Positions 15,926 through 24,607 of a DNA stretch of 29,443 bases are shown piece after piece. The notes beneath the pieces are model-generated. The model had not been told where the DNA came from. It saw nothing but the letters and a program-made list of their open reading frames with translations, and did not search any database. Every line of letters begins with the position of its first letter. The stretch's first letter is position 1. Made by a program: the position numbers and the translations under genes. The stretch covers positions 1-29,443 of the forward strand of contig CAZFQG010000066.1 in the NCBI GenBank assembly GCA_964520785.1, in the 5' to 3' direction. Source of the stretch: CAZFQG01 sp964520785 (GTDB taxonomy: Bacteria; Planctomycetota; Planctomycetia; Pirellulales; Thermoguttaceae).

Positions 15926-16698
15926 TCGACTTGAACTGCTATCTGGGCCATTACGCGTTTCGGCAACTCCGATACAACACGGCGGACGCGCTGTTGAAAT
16001 GGATGGACGAAAAGGGAATCGATCGCGCCGTCGTGTCCAGCGCGGCGGCAATCACTTTCCGGAACGTCCAGCCGGCGAATGAAGAACTCGCCAAAGAGAC
16101 GGCTCCCCACCTCGACCGGCTGATTCCCTTCGCCGTGCTCAACCCGGCCTACGCCGGATGGACCGACGATCTGACCGCGTGCCGTGAATCGTTGGGCATG
16201 AAGGGCGTGCGTCTGCACCCCGGGTGGCACGGGTATAAGGCGTCGGACGCTTGTTGCGACGAGTTGGTCCACGCCGCGGCGGAGCGGGGGATGCCGATTT
16301 CGCTGCCGATTCGGGTGGAGGACAACCGCCAGCGGCATTGGCTGGTGGACGTTCCGGACGAGCCGCTGGGTGAAATCGTGAAACTCGTCCAGGGCCGGCC
16401 CGACGCCCGGTTCGTTCTCTGCGCCGGCGGCGGATTCACCGGTAGCGAGTTGGGGAGGAAGGAAAGCGGTCTTGGGGAAAACTACCTCATCGGAATCTGC
16501 CGGATGACGGCGCTTTTGCACGACGAGATGGGGACGCTCATCGCCAATCTGGGGCCCCAGCGGCTCGCGTTCGAGAGCGGAATGCCGTTCCATTACCCGG
16601 ATCCGGCGATTTTGAAGGTCCGGGTGCAGGACGTCTCCGAGGAGGCGAAAGAGCGGATTCTCACGAAGAACGCGGAGGAGTTTCTCGCGGCGCCATGA
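15922..16698 (+). CDS. Amidohydrolase-like protein lacking the metal ligands
   Basis: A 258-residue paralogue-type TIM-barrel protein without a signal peptide. The usual DxHxH start is replaced by IDLNCYLGHY (N5, C6, Y7). The histidine of the GH(I/A)G motif is replaced in VLCAGGG (A168 G169), and the last aspartate of the GSD/CDN motif is replaced in FESGMP (E218-P222). The fold motifs are kept: VRLHPGWHGY (97-105) and GPQRLAFESGMPFHYP (211-226). So it is probably not a metal hydrolase of the standard kind and could be a regulatory or structural partner, or use another chemistry. It overlaps both neighbours by four bases (ATGA at 15922 and at 16695), so its amount is tied to theirs. Confidence 0.8.
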   Translation: MIDLNCYLGHYAFRQLRYNTADALLKWMDEKGIDRAVVSSAAAITFRNVQPANEELAKETAPHLDRLIPFAVLNPAYAGWTDDLTACRESLGMKGVRLHPGWHGYKASDACCDELVHAAAERGMPISLPIRVEDNRQRHWLVDVPDEPLGEIVKLVQGRPDARFVLCAGGGFTGSELGRKESGLGENYLIGICRMTALLHDEMGTLIANLGPQRLAFESGMPFHYPDPAILKVRVQDVSEEAKERILTKNAEEFLAAP

Positions 16699-17474
16699 GA
16701 ACTTTGGGAATCGTTCAAGCACGTCTGTGTTCCACGCGAATGCCGGGAAAGGTACTCCTGCCGCTCGATGGGGAAACCACGCTATTGGAGTGCGTATTGC
16801 GCGCGATGCGCGACGCGGGTCCTTGTTTGGACGAAATCCTCGTGGCCGTTTCCGATAATCCCTCCGACGATCGGCTGGTGGACTTTTGCGTTGAAAGGAA
16901 GGTACGCGTGTTCCGGGGGCCGGAGGAGGACGTGTTGGGGCGGTATCTGGCGGTTCTCGAAAGGAATCCGTGCGATTGTTGCGTTCGGGTCTGCTGCGAC
17001 AATCCGTTTCTTGATTCGGAACTGTTGCGCGAGCTCGTCGCTTTTTTCGTGAAAACGCGGCCGGATTACGCGGGGTACGTCGTGCCGTCCAGCGGCCGAC
17101 CGGCGATTTGCACGCCCTCGGGGTTGGTGGCGGAATGCGTTCGGCCGGGGGCCCTGGCGCGACTGCTCGATTCGGCCCCGCCGCCGGAGATCGCGCAGCA
17201 TGTCACGCTTGGAATCTACTCCGGCGGGGCGTTCCACTGTGAATGGTTGCCGCTTCCGGAGTGGGCCGCGCGAGGGTGGTTGCGGTTGACCTGCGATACG
17301 GCGGACGACGTCGAACGGCTCCGAGGGTTGTTCGCCTCGGAGGCGCCGCGGCGTCCTCGCGAGGCGCTCGTCGAGTGGATCGCCCGACGGGATGACATCC
17401 GCGGCGCGATGGAAGCCGAGAACGCGCGGCACGCGAAGCCGGCGGTCCGGATCGACACGTTCGGGCCGGGATGA
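16695..17474 (+). CDS. SpsF-like cytidylyltransferase / nucleotidyltransferase
   Basis: A 259-residue protein of the CMP-sugar cytidylyltransferase family (spore coat polysaccharide protein F type). The N-terminal nucleotide loop is GIVQARLCSTRMPGKVLLPL (5-24). The second motif, normally R-L-x-G-D-x-P, reads VRVCCDNPFLD (97-107), with D102 as the likely metal ligand. It transfers a nucleotide onto a sugar-like or small carboxylic acceptor in the cytoplasm, often for surface glycans. A cluster of five cysteines (93, 95, 96, 100, 101) at the active site is unusual. The start overlaps the preceding stop by four bases; the next gene follows after 27 bases. The activated product is unknown. Confidence 0.82.
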   Translation: MRTLGIVQARLCSTRMPGKVLLPLDGETTLLECVLRAMRDAGPCLDEILVAVSDNPSDDRLVDFCVERKVRVFRGPEEDVLGRYLAVLERNPCDCCVRVCCDNPFLDSELLRELVAFFVKTRPDYAGYVVPSSGRPAICTPSGLVAECVRPGALARLLDSAPPPEIAQHVTLGIYSGGAFHCEWLPLPEWAARGWLRLTCDTADDVERLRGLFASEAPRRPREALVEWIARRDDIRGAMEAENARHAKPAVRIDTFGPG

Positions 17475-17501
17475 GCGGCGCGAGGAGGAGACGGGATTGC
17501 G

Positions 17502-18146
17502 ATGGAATTTGAGATCGTCGCCGCCTACGCGATTCAAGGATTGCTGCTGGGTCTCCAGGGGGGGCTGCATCCCGGGCCTTTTACGACGCTGGTGATTTCG
17601 GAGTCTTTCAAGCACGGCCGCGGAGCCGGGTTGCGGTGTTCGACGGCTCCCCTGATCAGTGATCCTCCCATCGTGATCTGCTCGTTCTTGGTTCTTTCCG
17701 GCGTTTCCGGGATGCCGTGGATAATCCGGGCCATCGCGATGATCGGGGGGACTCTGCTGGCATGGCTGGCTTGGACGTCTTTCCGCGTCCGGCCCGAGGA
17801 GTTCACGGGAACGGTCGCGGAGGGGAAAACGCTGCTGAAGGCGGTCGGCGTGAACCTGCTGAACCCGAATCCGTACATCTATTGGTTTACAATCGCGGGA
17901 CCGCTCATTCTCAAGGCGGCGAAGACGAGCGTGGGGGCGGCGATCGGCTTCGTGGTGCTTTTCTATGTCGGGCTCGTCGGCGTGAAGGGGGCATTGGCCA
18001 TTGTCGCCGGCGGGGCGCGGCACCGACTCAATGCGTCGGCCCTGGTTTGGGCCAATCGGATCGTCGGAGCCGCCATGCTCCTGTTCGCGGCGAAGCTCTT
18101 TGCCATTGGAATTTGGGGGATAGACCTTGAAATGCCCATCGAGTGA
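17502..18146 (+). CDS. LysE/RhtB-family exporter
   Basis: A 214-residue inner-membrane protein with about six membrane segments, the normal length for LysE/RhtB exporters of amino acids and related small molecules. The family motif GxxPGP appears as GLHPGPFTT (21-29), then STAPLISDPPIV (47-58), and NLLNPNPYIYW (118-128) before the second half. GAGGAG lies 15-20 bases before ATG 17502. It is the last gene of the operon and would export (or import) a small polar molecule, perhaps the product of the upstream enzymes; this link is only by position. A bidirectional hairpin follows. Confidence 0.85.
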   Translation: MEFEIVAAYAIQGLLLGLQGGLHPGPFTTLVISESFKHGRGAGLRCSTAPLISDPPIVICSFLVLSGVSGMPWIIRAIAMIGGTLLAWLAWTSFRVRPEEFTGTVAEGKTLLKAVGVNLLNPNPYIYWFTIAGPLILKAAKTSVGAAIGFVVLFYVGLVGVKGALAIVAGGARHRLNASALVWANRIVGAAMLLFAAKLFAIGIWGIDLEMPIE

Positions 18147-18316
18147 CGAGAGGGGGAGTGTGCCCGTCTACAAGGGCGGCCTTGCTCACATCGCCTCTTT
18201 CTCTGTTACTCCCACGCCGACCCCCTGGTGTGGTTTCCGACCGTGTCGGTTCGCGAGGCGGTCACGGGGAAGCTGCACTTTTTTTCGCACGATGCCTGCC
18301 TCCGTAAATGAGCGAA

Positions 18317-18358
18317 CCCACCCCGACGCTCGCCCCGCGGTCGGAGTGGGGCCTCTTT
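18317..18358 (+). terminator. Probable terminator between the LysE operon and folC
   Basis: CCCACCCCGAC (18317-18327) pairs with GTCGGAGTGGG (18340-18350) as an 11-bp stem with one mismatch and a 12-base loop; GCCTCTTT follows. The T tract is short. As the two flanking operons converge, the stem could work in both directions. Confidence 0.4.
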
Positions 18359-18400
18359 GCCGTTGCGGAATCGGGGAAAGCGTGAACACGCACCTTTCTC

Positions 18401-19813
18401 TTACCCGCGTAAGAGTCTCTTTGCCTCGCCCGCGACGTAGAACGAACCGGTCACGCAGACGAGGTCTTCCGGACTCGACCGGTTTCGGGCCGCGTTCCAT
18501 GCTCCAGCCACGTTTGGAAAACGGTCCCAAGACTCCGATCGCCCCAGGATTGCCTCGGCTCGATTTCCGAGGTCATCGTGGGAAAACGCTCGCGGTTGAT
18601 CGCTGGCCCGCGTCAGTAGTATCTCATCGAAGTAGGAAGACAACGACCGCAACATGGAGTCGACGTCCTTGTCCCGCGATGTTCCGAAAACGACGCGCCG
18701 GGTTACCGGCGCAAAGCACGCGCGAAGCGTCTCTACCAAGGCCTGGACCGCGGCCGGGTTGTGCGCGACGTCCAAAACGACCACCGGCCGCGTGGATACC
18801 ACCTCGATCCGACCGGGGCACGTGGTGCGAGCCAGCCCGCGAAGAACCGCGTCGTCGGGAATCGGCCATCCGAGTTTCGTCAGCTCGCGGACGACCGCGA
18901 CGGCAAGGGCCGCGTTTTCGCGTTGATGGAGTCCGAGCAGTCCGAGGGAAAGCCCCTCGAGGCGGAAGGATTCGCCGGCCGTGGTCTTTCCAAAGACGCC
19001 GAAGTGCCTTTCCGACTCGGGCCGAATCGTGAAATCGGCGCTTGATTCAAGCATTGGCGCGCCCACCTCACCGGCCAGACGGCGCAGTACCTCTCGGGGT
19101 TCGTCAAGAACGACACCGCTGATCAGCGGCACCCCCGGCTTGAGGATGCCGCCCTTCTCCCGCGCGATCTCGGCCAGGGTCGTTCCCAGAAGGTGCGTGT
19201 GATCGTAACCGACGTTCGTAATAACGCTCACCAGTGGTCGGCAGATATTCGTTGAGTCGAGTCGGCCGCCAAGCCCGCATTCCAGAATTCCCAGGTCGAC
19301 CTTCGCGCGGCGAAATCGGACCAGACACATGGCGGTAAGAATCTCGAAAAAAGTTGGTCCCTCGTCGGGCCGGCCTTCTTCCGCCGATTCCAATTCCATC
19401 GCCTCCACCACGGGGGCCACCTCCTCCAAATCGGCCGCGAGTTCCGCAGGTGAAGAAGGGGCTCCGTCCACGGAAATCCGCTCCCCCAAATCAATCAAAT
19501 GGGGGGAAGTATAGGTCCCGACCCGGAATCCGGCTTCTCGGAGAATCTCACTGATCATTGCCGTGACCGACCCCTTTCCTTTCGTCCCGGCGACGTGGAC
19601 GAGCGGAATGTCGTCTTGCGGGTTTCCCAGCCGCGCGGCGAATTCCCGCATCCGATCCAACTTGAACACCCTTTCGACATATGAAGCCTGATGGATGCGT
19701 TCAAAATTGACTCGTGCCGCAAGAAATGGATGGACACTGGAGCTAGGAAAAGGCCGGGGCGCTGGTGTATCGGGTTTGGGCAAGAGGCTGGCGGTTTTAA
19801 TTCGCGGCGGCAT
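18401..19813 (-). CDS. folC: Bifunctional folylpolyglutamate synthase / dihydrofolate synthase
   Basis: A 470-residue cytoplasmic ATP-dependent ligase of the Mur ligase family. It adds glutamate to dihydropteroate or to folates. The P-loop is GTKGKGS (76-82), preceded by PLVHVA; the second ATP region is SPHLIDLGERISVDG (102-116), the centre has ILECGLGGRLDSTN (175-188) and the C-terminal domain has LDVAHNPAA (residues about 349-357). The first 30 residues are a proline-rich extension not seen in most members, so the real start could be later, but no better start exists before M54. It is convergent with the LysE operon. It supports the folate pool used by purN and fhs in this window. Confidence 0.93.
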   Translation of the reverse strand: MPPRIKTASLLPKPDTPAPRPFPSSSVHPFLAARVNFERIHQASYVERVFKLDRMREFAARLGNPQDDIPLVHVAGTKGKGSVTAMISEILREAGFRVGTYTSPHLIDLGERISVDGAPSSPAELAADLEEVAPVVEAMELESAEEGRPDEGPTFFEILTAMCLVRFRRAKVDLGILECGLGGRLDSTNICRPLVSVITNVGYDHTHLLGTTLAEIAREKGGILKPGVPLISGVVLDEPREVLRRLAGEVGAPMLESSADFTIRPESERHFGVFGKTTAGESFRLEGLSLGLLGLHQRENAALAVAVVRELTKLGWPIPDDAVLRGLARTTCPGRIEVVSTRPVVVLDVAHNPAAVQALVETLRACFAPVTRRVVFGTSRDKDVDSMLRSLSSYFDEILLTRASDQPRAFSHDDLGNRAEAILGRSESWDRFPNVAGAWNAARNRSSPEDLVCVTGSFYVAGEAKRLLRG

Positions 19814-20281
19814 AAAGATTCTGGCTTGTTATTGGAAAGAAACCATACTTATGGGGGATTTTCATATAGCTTTTTAAGGCATTCTAGTCCGCACTAAAAA
19901 GGGGGCTAGGCGGTTACGGAGCCTATTATGGCAGCTATACTTGCATAAGTCATCCGGTCCGCGCTTTTCGCCCCTTCGGGAACCTCGTCGAACGTCGCGG
20001 GCTTTTTGAGGTCGTCTGCCGCAAGCCCCATCGCAGAGGATTTGTCGCCCGGCCGATTTCCGAGGCATTTCGTGGATTCGCCGGTTGGACCTTGGGACCG
20101 ACGTTGGGTATCATCGTTGTTTCCACGGCGCGAACAACGTTCCGCCACGGGACGTAATTAATAATTGAATTCTTGTCGCCTTTCCCGGGCGGCGAAACGC
20201 GAGAAATCGGAGGGCAACTCGCCCAAAGACGCGAGCGGATCGCCAGAAAACCGCGAAGAGTTGGTCAACTTGAGGTGTTGA
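19814..20281. other. Intergenic region between folC and the ABC operon (468 bases)
   Basis: AT-richer than its surroundings at both ends. It holds an uncertain small minus-strand ORF (19906-20148), an inverted repeat CGTTGTT (20115-20121) / AACAACG (20133-20139), a weak plus-strand promoter candidate TTGGAC, 18 bases, TATCAT (20085-20114), and the AT-rich stretch around 20154-20173. No promoter for folC was clear. Confidence 0.5.
19906..20148 (-). CDS. Uncertain small protein with a hydrophobic tail
   Basis: An 80-codon minus-strand ORF starting at GTG (20148) without a ribosome site. The middle (DDLKKPATFDEVPEG) uses codons like those of real genes here, and the end TYASIAAIIGSV is a short hydrophobic stretch with more A/T. 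The start could instead be the internal ATG about 41 codons from the end. It resembles no family I know and may be a remnant of a longer membrane protein. Confidence 0.25.
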   Translation of the reverse strand: MAERCSRRGNNDDTQRRSQGPTGESTKCLGNRPGDKSSAMGLAADDLKKPATFDEVPEGAKSADRMTYASIAAIIGSVTA

Positions 20282-21175
20282 ATGTCCCCCGATGTTGTAG
20301 TCGAGACTCGGAATCTAACGAAAATTTACCGCGATTTCTGGGGGCGCCAAAAGGTTCGGGCCCTGAAGGCTCTCGACCTGGAAATACGCAAGGGAGAGGT
20401 GTTTGGTTTGCTTGGGCCGAACGGCTCGGGGAAGACGACTACCATCAAGCTCCTCCTGGGCCTCCTGTTTCCGACAAGCGGCCAATCGCTCGTGTTCGGT
20501 AAGGATTCCACCGACGTCACGAAGAACGAGCGGATCGGGTATTTGCCGGAGGAGTCATATCTCTACCGATTCCTCACGGCGGAAGAGACCCTCGATTTTT
20601 ACGGCCGGTTGTTCAACATGCCGGGTTCCGTTCGGCGCAAGCGCGCGGCCGAACTGATCGAGCAGGTAGGTTTGACCTGGGCGAAACGGCGGCAACTCAA
20701 GGAATACTCGAAGGGCATGACTCGGCGAATCGGCTTGGCCCAGGCGCTGATCAACGACCCCGACCTCGTGGTTCTGGACGAACCGACGACCGGGCTGGAC
20801 CCGATCGGCACGCGTGAAATGAAGGATATGATCCTGGACTTGAGGAAGCAGGGAAAGACGGTCTTGATGTGCAGCCACCTTCTGGCGGACGTCCAGGACG
20901 TGTGCGACCGGATCGCCATTTTGTATCAGGGAGAACTGAAGGAATTGGGGCGGGTCGATTCCTTGGTCAAGGTGGGCGAGGTGACCGAGATCCGTGCTTC
21001 CTCGCTCTCGCCGGAGGCGCAGAACGAGATCAAGGACGTCATCAACCGCCATAACGGGAAACTGATCTCCATCGGCAACCCGACGACGACGTTGGAAGAC
21101 CTCTTCCTGAAGATCATCCGCGAAAGCGAAGAGCATCCTGGGCGACGCGTGCGGCAAGAAGCGGAGAACAACTAA
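20282..21175 (+). CDS. ABC transporter ATP-binding protein (ABC-2 type exporter)
   Basis: A 297-residue ATPase. Walker A is GPNGSGKTT (45-53), the Q-loop region is RIGYLPEESYLY (84-95), the signature is YSKGMTRR (142-149; the relaxed form common in ABC-2 exporters), Walker B is LVVLDEPTTGLD (162-173), and the switch histidine is in CSHLLADV. GAGGTG lies five bases before ATG 20282. It is the first gene of a three-gene operon; the permease starts directly after the stop codon. It powers transport across the inner membrane. The C-terminal 80 residues form the usual extra domain of this subtype. The substrate is unknown. Confidence 0.93.
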   Translation: MSPDVVVETRNLTKIYRDFWGRQKVRALKALDLEIRKGEVFGLLGPNGSGKTTTIKLLLGLLFPTSGQSLVFGKDSTDVTKNERIGYLPEESYLYRFLTAEETLDFYGRLFNMPGSVRRKRAAELIEQVGLTWAKRRQLKEYSKGMTRRIGLAQALINDPDLVVLDEPTTGLDPIGTREMKDMILDLRKQGKTVLMCSHLLADVQDVCDRIAILYQGELKELGRVDSLVKVGEVTEIRASSLSPEAQNEIKDVINRHNGKLISIGNPTTTLEDLFLKIIRESEEHPGRRVRQEAENN

Positions 21176-22978
21176 ATGGTACTTGAAACGGAACTCCTCC
21201 CGTTTACGCAGTGGATCGGTTTGGCGTTGGGGCGATTCGCGGTCGTCGCCGCACTGCTGGTAGTGGCGATTCTCATCGTCAGTTTCGTCGTCGCCGGGTT
21301 CCGGAACGGTCCGCGCGCCGCGGTCCGCGTGGTGGGACGGACGTTGGCCTCGATGCTCGACGACCTGGTTGGAATGTCGCCTCGCCGCGTGTGGGCTCTG
21401 ACACGTCTGGCCGTCAAGGAATCCATCCGGCGGCGGATCGTCGTCGTCTTCGTCCTTTTCATCGTGCTCCTGCTTTTCGCGGGCTGGTACCTCGACCCGG
21501 GTAGTCACCAGCCAGCGAGGCTTTATTTGAGTTTCGTGTTGACCGCCACGGGGTATCTGGTCCTGCTGCTGGCGCTCTTTTTGAGCGTATTCAGCCTTCC
21601 GACGGACCTGAAGAACCGGACCGTTCATACCGTGGTCACCAAGCCGGTCCGTTCCAGCGAAATCGTGCTGGGGCGCATGCTCGGTTTCACGCTGCTGGGA
21701 ACGGTTCTTCTGGCTTCGATGTGCGCGATCAGCTACTTTTTCGTCGTCCGCGGCCTTTCGCACACGCACGAGGTAATCGTCGATAGCCTCGAGCCCGTCG
21801 AACGGGGCGCGGCCGTCGAGCCGGGAATGAGCCCGATGACCGGCCGGAGCACGAAGGTGAACGATCACTTCCACCAGGTCTACGTTGAACCGGGCGGAAA
21901 CGGGCAACTGGAGATGGAAAACGGCCACTGGCACCTGGTCACCGGCTTCAAGTCCGGCGATAGGACGATCTATCAGGTTGGTGGGCCGCAGGAGATGTTC
22001 GGTGCCCGCGTTCCGGTGTACGGAGAGCTTCGTTTCACCGACCGTGCCGGCAAGGACGTCGAAAAGGGAGTCAACGTCGGGGACGAGTGGACCTACCGCA
22101 GCTTCATCGAGGGGGGATCGCTCGCATCGGCCATTTGGACTTTCGAGGGAATTACGAGAGAGAGATTTCCCGAGGGGTTGCCGCTCGAACTGACTCTAGG
22201 CGTCTTTCGTACCTATAAAGGAGAGATCACGAAGGGAATCGCCGGGAGTTTGTCGGTGCGGAACCCTGGGACCGGTCGAACGGTCGAAGCGCGGATTTTC
22301 ACCGCCAAGGAGTTTGAAACCGATTCGATCATGATTCCCCCGGTGCTCCAAACGCCGGAGGGGGTGAAGGTCGATGTTTTCGAGGAATTGGTGGCCGACG
22401 GCGAGGTCGAGATCGTCATCCGTTGCCTGGTTCCGGCCCAATACTACGGAATGGCGCAGCCCGACGTGTACCTCCGCGCGACCGATTCTTCGTTCGAATT
22501 GAACTTCCTCAAAGGTTATTTCGGAATCTGGATGCAAATGGTGTTGGTCATCGGTTTCGGGGTGATGTACAGCACGTTTTTGAGCGGTCCGATCGCCATG
22601 TTGGCGACGCTGGGAACCCTTGTAGGCGGGTATTTCAGCGATTTCATGGGTCGGCTTGCTTCCGGGGAGACCTACGGGGGGGGTCCGGTCGAGTCGTTCA
22701 TCCGGATCATAACGCAGAAGAACCTGGTGACGGAGTTGGAACCCGGCGCCTCGGCGATCTTCGCGCTGATGTGCGATACCGTCCTACGCGTTGGTCTTGG
22801 GGCGATGGCGCTGTTGTTACCCGATTTCGGTTCCTTCAGTTGCGCCGACTACGTGGCCAACGGCTTCAGTGTTCCTCTCAACTGGATTGCGCAGCACGGC
22901 CTCACGGCGCTGGCGTATTTCGCCCTATTGTTCCTCGTAGGACACCTGTTCTTCAGGAGTCAGGAGGTGGCACGCTAA
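21176..22978 (+). CDS. ABC-2 type permease with large extracytoplasmic insert
   Basis: A 600-residue membrane protein. Segments at about 14-38, 83-105, 118-140 and 166-188 form a first half. Then comes a soluble beta-rich region of about 250 residues (190-440), and three or four more segments (447-490, 525-550, 574-596). A typical ABC-2 permease is 250-400 residues and lacks such an insert, so the middle domain is presumably on the outer face, where it could contact the third operon protein. The ATG follows the ATPase stop without a gap, with GGAG 10 bases upstream. It forms the membrane channel of the exporter. The stop overlaps the next start by one base (TAATG). Confidence 0.85.
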   Translation: MVLETELLPFTQWIGLALGRFAVVAALLVVAILIVSFVVAGFRNGPRAAVRVVGRTLASMLDDLVGMSPRRVWALTRLAVKESIRRRIVVVFVLFIVLLLFAGWYLDPGSHQPARLYLSFVLTATGYLVLLLALFLSVFSLPTDLKNRTVHTVVTKPVRSSEIVLGRMLGFTLLGTVLLASMCAISYFFVVRGLSHTHEVIVDSLEPVERGAAVEPGMSPMTGRSTKVNDHFHQVYVEPGGNGQLEMENGHWHLVTGFKSGDRTIYQVGGPQEMFGARVPVYGELRFTDRAGKDVEKGVNVGDEWTYRSFIEGGSLASAIWTFEGITRERFPEGLPLELTLGVFRTYKGEITKGIAGSLSVRNPGTGRTVEARIFTAKEFETDSIMIPPVLQTPEGVKVDVFEELVADGEVEIVIRCLVPAQYYGMAQPDVYLRATDSSFELNFLKGYFGIWMQMVLVIGFGVMYSTFLSGPIAMLATLGTLVGGYFSDFMGRLASGETYGGGPVESFIRIITQKNLVTELEPGASAIFALMCDTVLRVGLGAMALLLPDFGSFSCADYVANGFSVPLNWIAQHGLTALAYFALLFLVGHLFFRSQEVAR

Positions 22979-24510
22979 TGAACGCGAGACGCATTTTCAT
23001 TCACAAGATCATTTACCTGGTCGCCATCGGCGTCCTCTTGGTTCCCCTCTTCTGGCTCGGTCGCCCGGCGACGCACGCCAGGAACCGCGCGGAAGGTTCG
23101 CCCGGGGGAAGACTCGCCCAATTGCGCGCGGAAAACGGTCTCAGCGCGGCCGACTTGGGCGAAATCGACCCGACAAGCCAGACGATCAAGCTGGCGACCC
23201 TCGGTTTCCGCGGAGTGGCGGCCAACATTCTGTGGACGAAGGCGAACGAGTACAAAATGAAAAAGGACTGGACGAATCTGGCGGCGACGCTGAACCAGAT
23301 CATCAAGCTCCAGCCGAATTTTATCACGGTCTGGCGGCACCAGGCTTGGAACCTGTCCTATAACGTTTCGGTCGAATTCGACGACTACCGCCAACGCTAT
23401 CGGTGGGTCATCCGGGGAATCGAATTCCTGAAGAGGGGGGTGACTTACAATCAGAAGTCTCCCAAAATCCTGTCGGATACGGGATGGTTCATCGCGCAGA
23501 AGATCGGCCGCGCGGACGAGAAGAAGGAATTCCGCGAGCTGTTCAAGCAGGATGATGAGTTCCATGGCAATAGACCCATCGACGAACGCGACAACTGGCT
23601 CGTGGGACGCGATTGGTTCATCAAAGCGGAGGATCTGGTCGACAACAAGGGGGTACCCATCTCCGGAAACAGCCCGCTCATCTTCCGATCGCAGGCGCCG
23701 ATGTGTCTGATCAATTACGCCGACGCCATCGAGGCCGATGGGATTTTCGGCGCGAAGGCCCAGGCCGCGTGGAAGAATGCGTGTGACCACTGGGAGGAGT
23801 ACGGGAGGGTGGACATCCCGACTTCCGACGGCACGATGATCCGCCTGGGCGAGTATGAGGAGTTGATCGATCGGCTCCTGGCCACGGTCAAGCGGCTTAA
23901 CGATCTGGAACCGGGACTGTTCGTCGGACTCCTGCGCGACAAGGCGCAGACGCTCTCGCCGGAACAGCTCGAAGCGCTCCAGGTTCCTGCGCCCGCCAGA
24001 ACGCCCGAACAGCAGGAACGGGTCCGGGAGGCGGGTGACGCGGTCCAGCTAAGTTACATGGACGTCGCCAACGCGATCAAGGGGGCCCAGCACGCCGAAG
24101 CCGTCAAACTGGCCGAAGCGGCGCAGAGGCTGGAGGACGACGTCAACTCGATCCGCCGTTACCGGTCGATCGTCAATTACGAGTATTGGTGGCTCCGCTC
24201 GAACGTCGAGCAAATGCTGGAAACCCTCAACGCGAGGGAGACCGTCTTCAACGCCGACGAGGCGCTCGCCGAGGGGGATTTGCAGACGGCGAAGCAGGCC
24301 TACACCGCGGGTCTGCAAATGTGGAGAGGCGTGCTCAACCAGTTTCCGCCTCTGATTGCCGACAAGACGGTGGGGGACGACCTCATGGACGTGATCAAGC
24401 GCTATGGAAAGCTACTCGGCCAGTTGGACGAACCGTTCCCAGACCCCTTCATCCTTCAGGATGTCGTCAACGCACACTGGGACCAGGACAGCCCCATCCC
24501 GAAGAAGTAG
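22978..24510 (+). CDS. Membrane-anchored helical protein of an ABC exporter operon
   Basis: A 510-residue protein starting at ATG 22978 (an in-frame upstream opening exists, but AGGAGGTGG 11 bases before this ATG decides the start). One membrane segment (9-29) anchors it, with the rest probably outside. The body is helix-rich and TPR-like: AANILWTKANEYK (73-85), LNQIIKLQPNFITVW (100-114) and AEAVKLAEAAQRLEDDV in the later part. I have seen proteins of this sort after ABC-2 exporter genes in planctomycetes, where they are left as hypothetical. It probably assembles with the permease and its large insert. No catalytic motif is visible. Confidence 0.8.
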   Translation: MNARRIFIHKIIYLVAIGVLLVPLFWLGRPATHARNRAEGSPGGRLAQLRAENGLSAADLGEIDPTSQTIKLATLGFRGVAANILWTKANEYKMKKDWTNLAATLNQIIKLQPNFITVWRHQAWNLSYNVSVEFDDYRQRYRWVIRGIEFLKRGVTYNQKSPKILSDTGWFIAQKIGRADEKKEFRELFKQDDEFHGNRPIDERDNWLVGRDWFIKAEDLVDNKGVPISGNSPLIFRSQAPMCLINYADAIEADGIFGAKAQAAWKNACDHWEEYGRVDIPTSDGTMIRLGEYEELIDRLLATVKRLNDLEPGLFVGLLRDKAQTLSPEQLEALQVPAPARTPEQQERVREAGDAVQLSYMDVANAIKGAQHAEAVKLAEAAQRLEDDVNSIRRYRSIVNYEYWWLRSNVEQMLETLNARETVFNADEALAEGDLQTAKQAYTAGLQMWRGVLNQFPPLIADKTVGDDLMDVIKRYGKLLGQLDEPFPDPFILQDVVNAHWDQDSPIPKK

Positions 24511-24607
24511 CCGCGGCCTTGGACCGGACCCGTCGCTACGTCGATGGGCGGTAAAACCGTGAAATGCCGCACCCGGGCAGGTTATCCCGTTCGCTCTTTC
24601 CAGGTTT

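Noticed and set aside
15715..16722. Long minus-strand ORF of 335 residues
   Set aside because: It is antisense to the second amidohydrolase and lacks any domain; its length follows from high GC and few stop codons.
16782..18023. Minus-strand ORF of 413 residues
   Set aside because: Rich in R, P and Q with no fold signs; it is the shadow of the SpsF-like and LysE genes.
20555..21934. Minus-strand ORF of 459 residues
   Set aside because: Antisense to the ABC ATPase and permease genes; the composition is dominated by D, R, H and Q, with no motifs.
22423..22977. In-frame extension of the 510-residue protein to an upstream start
   Set aside because: The extension is arginine-rich shadow of the permease gene; the strong AGGAGGTGG site decides for ATG 22978.
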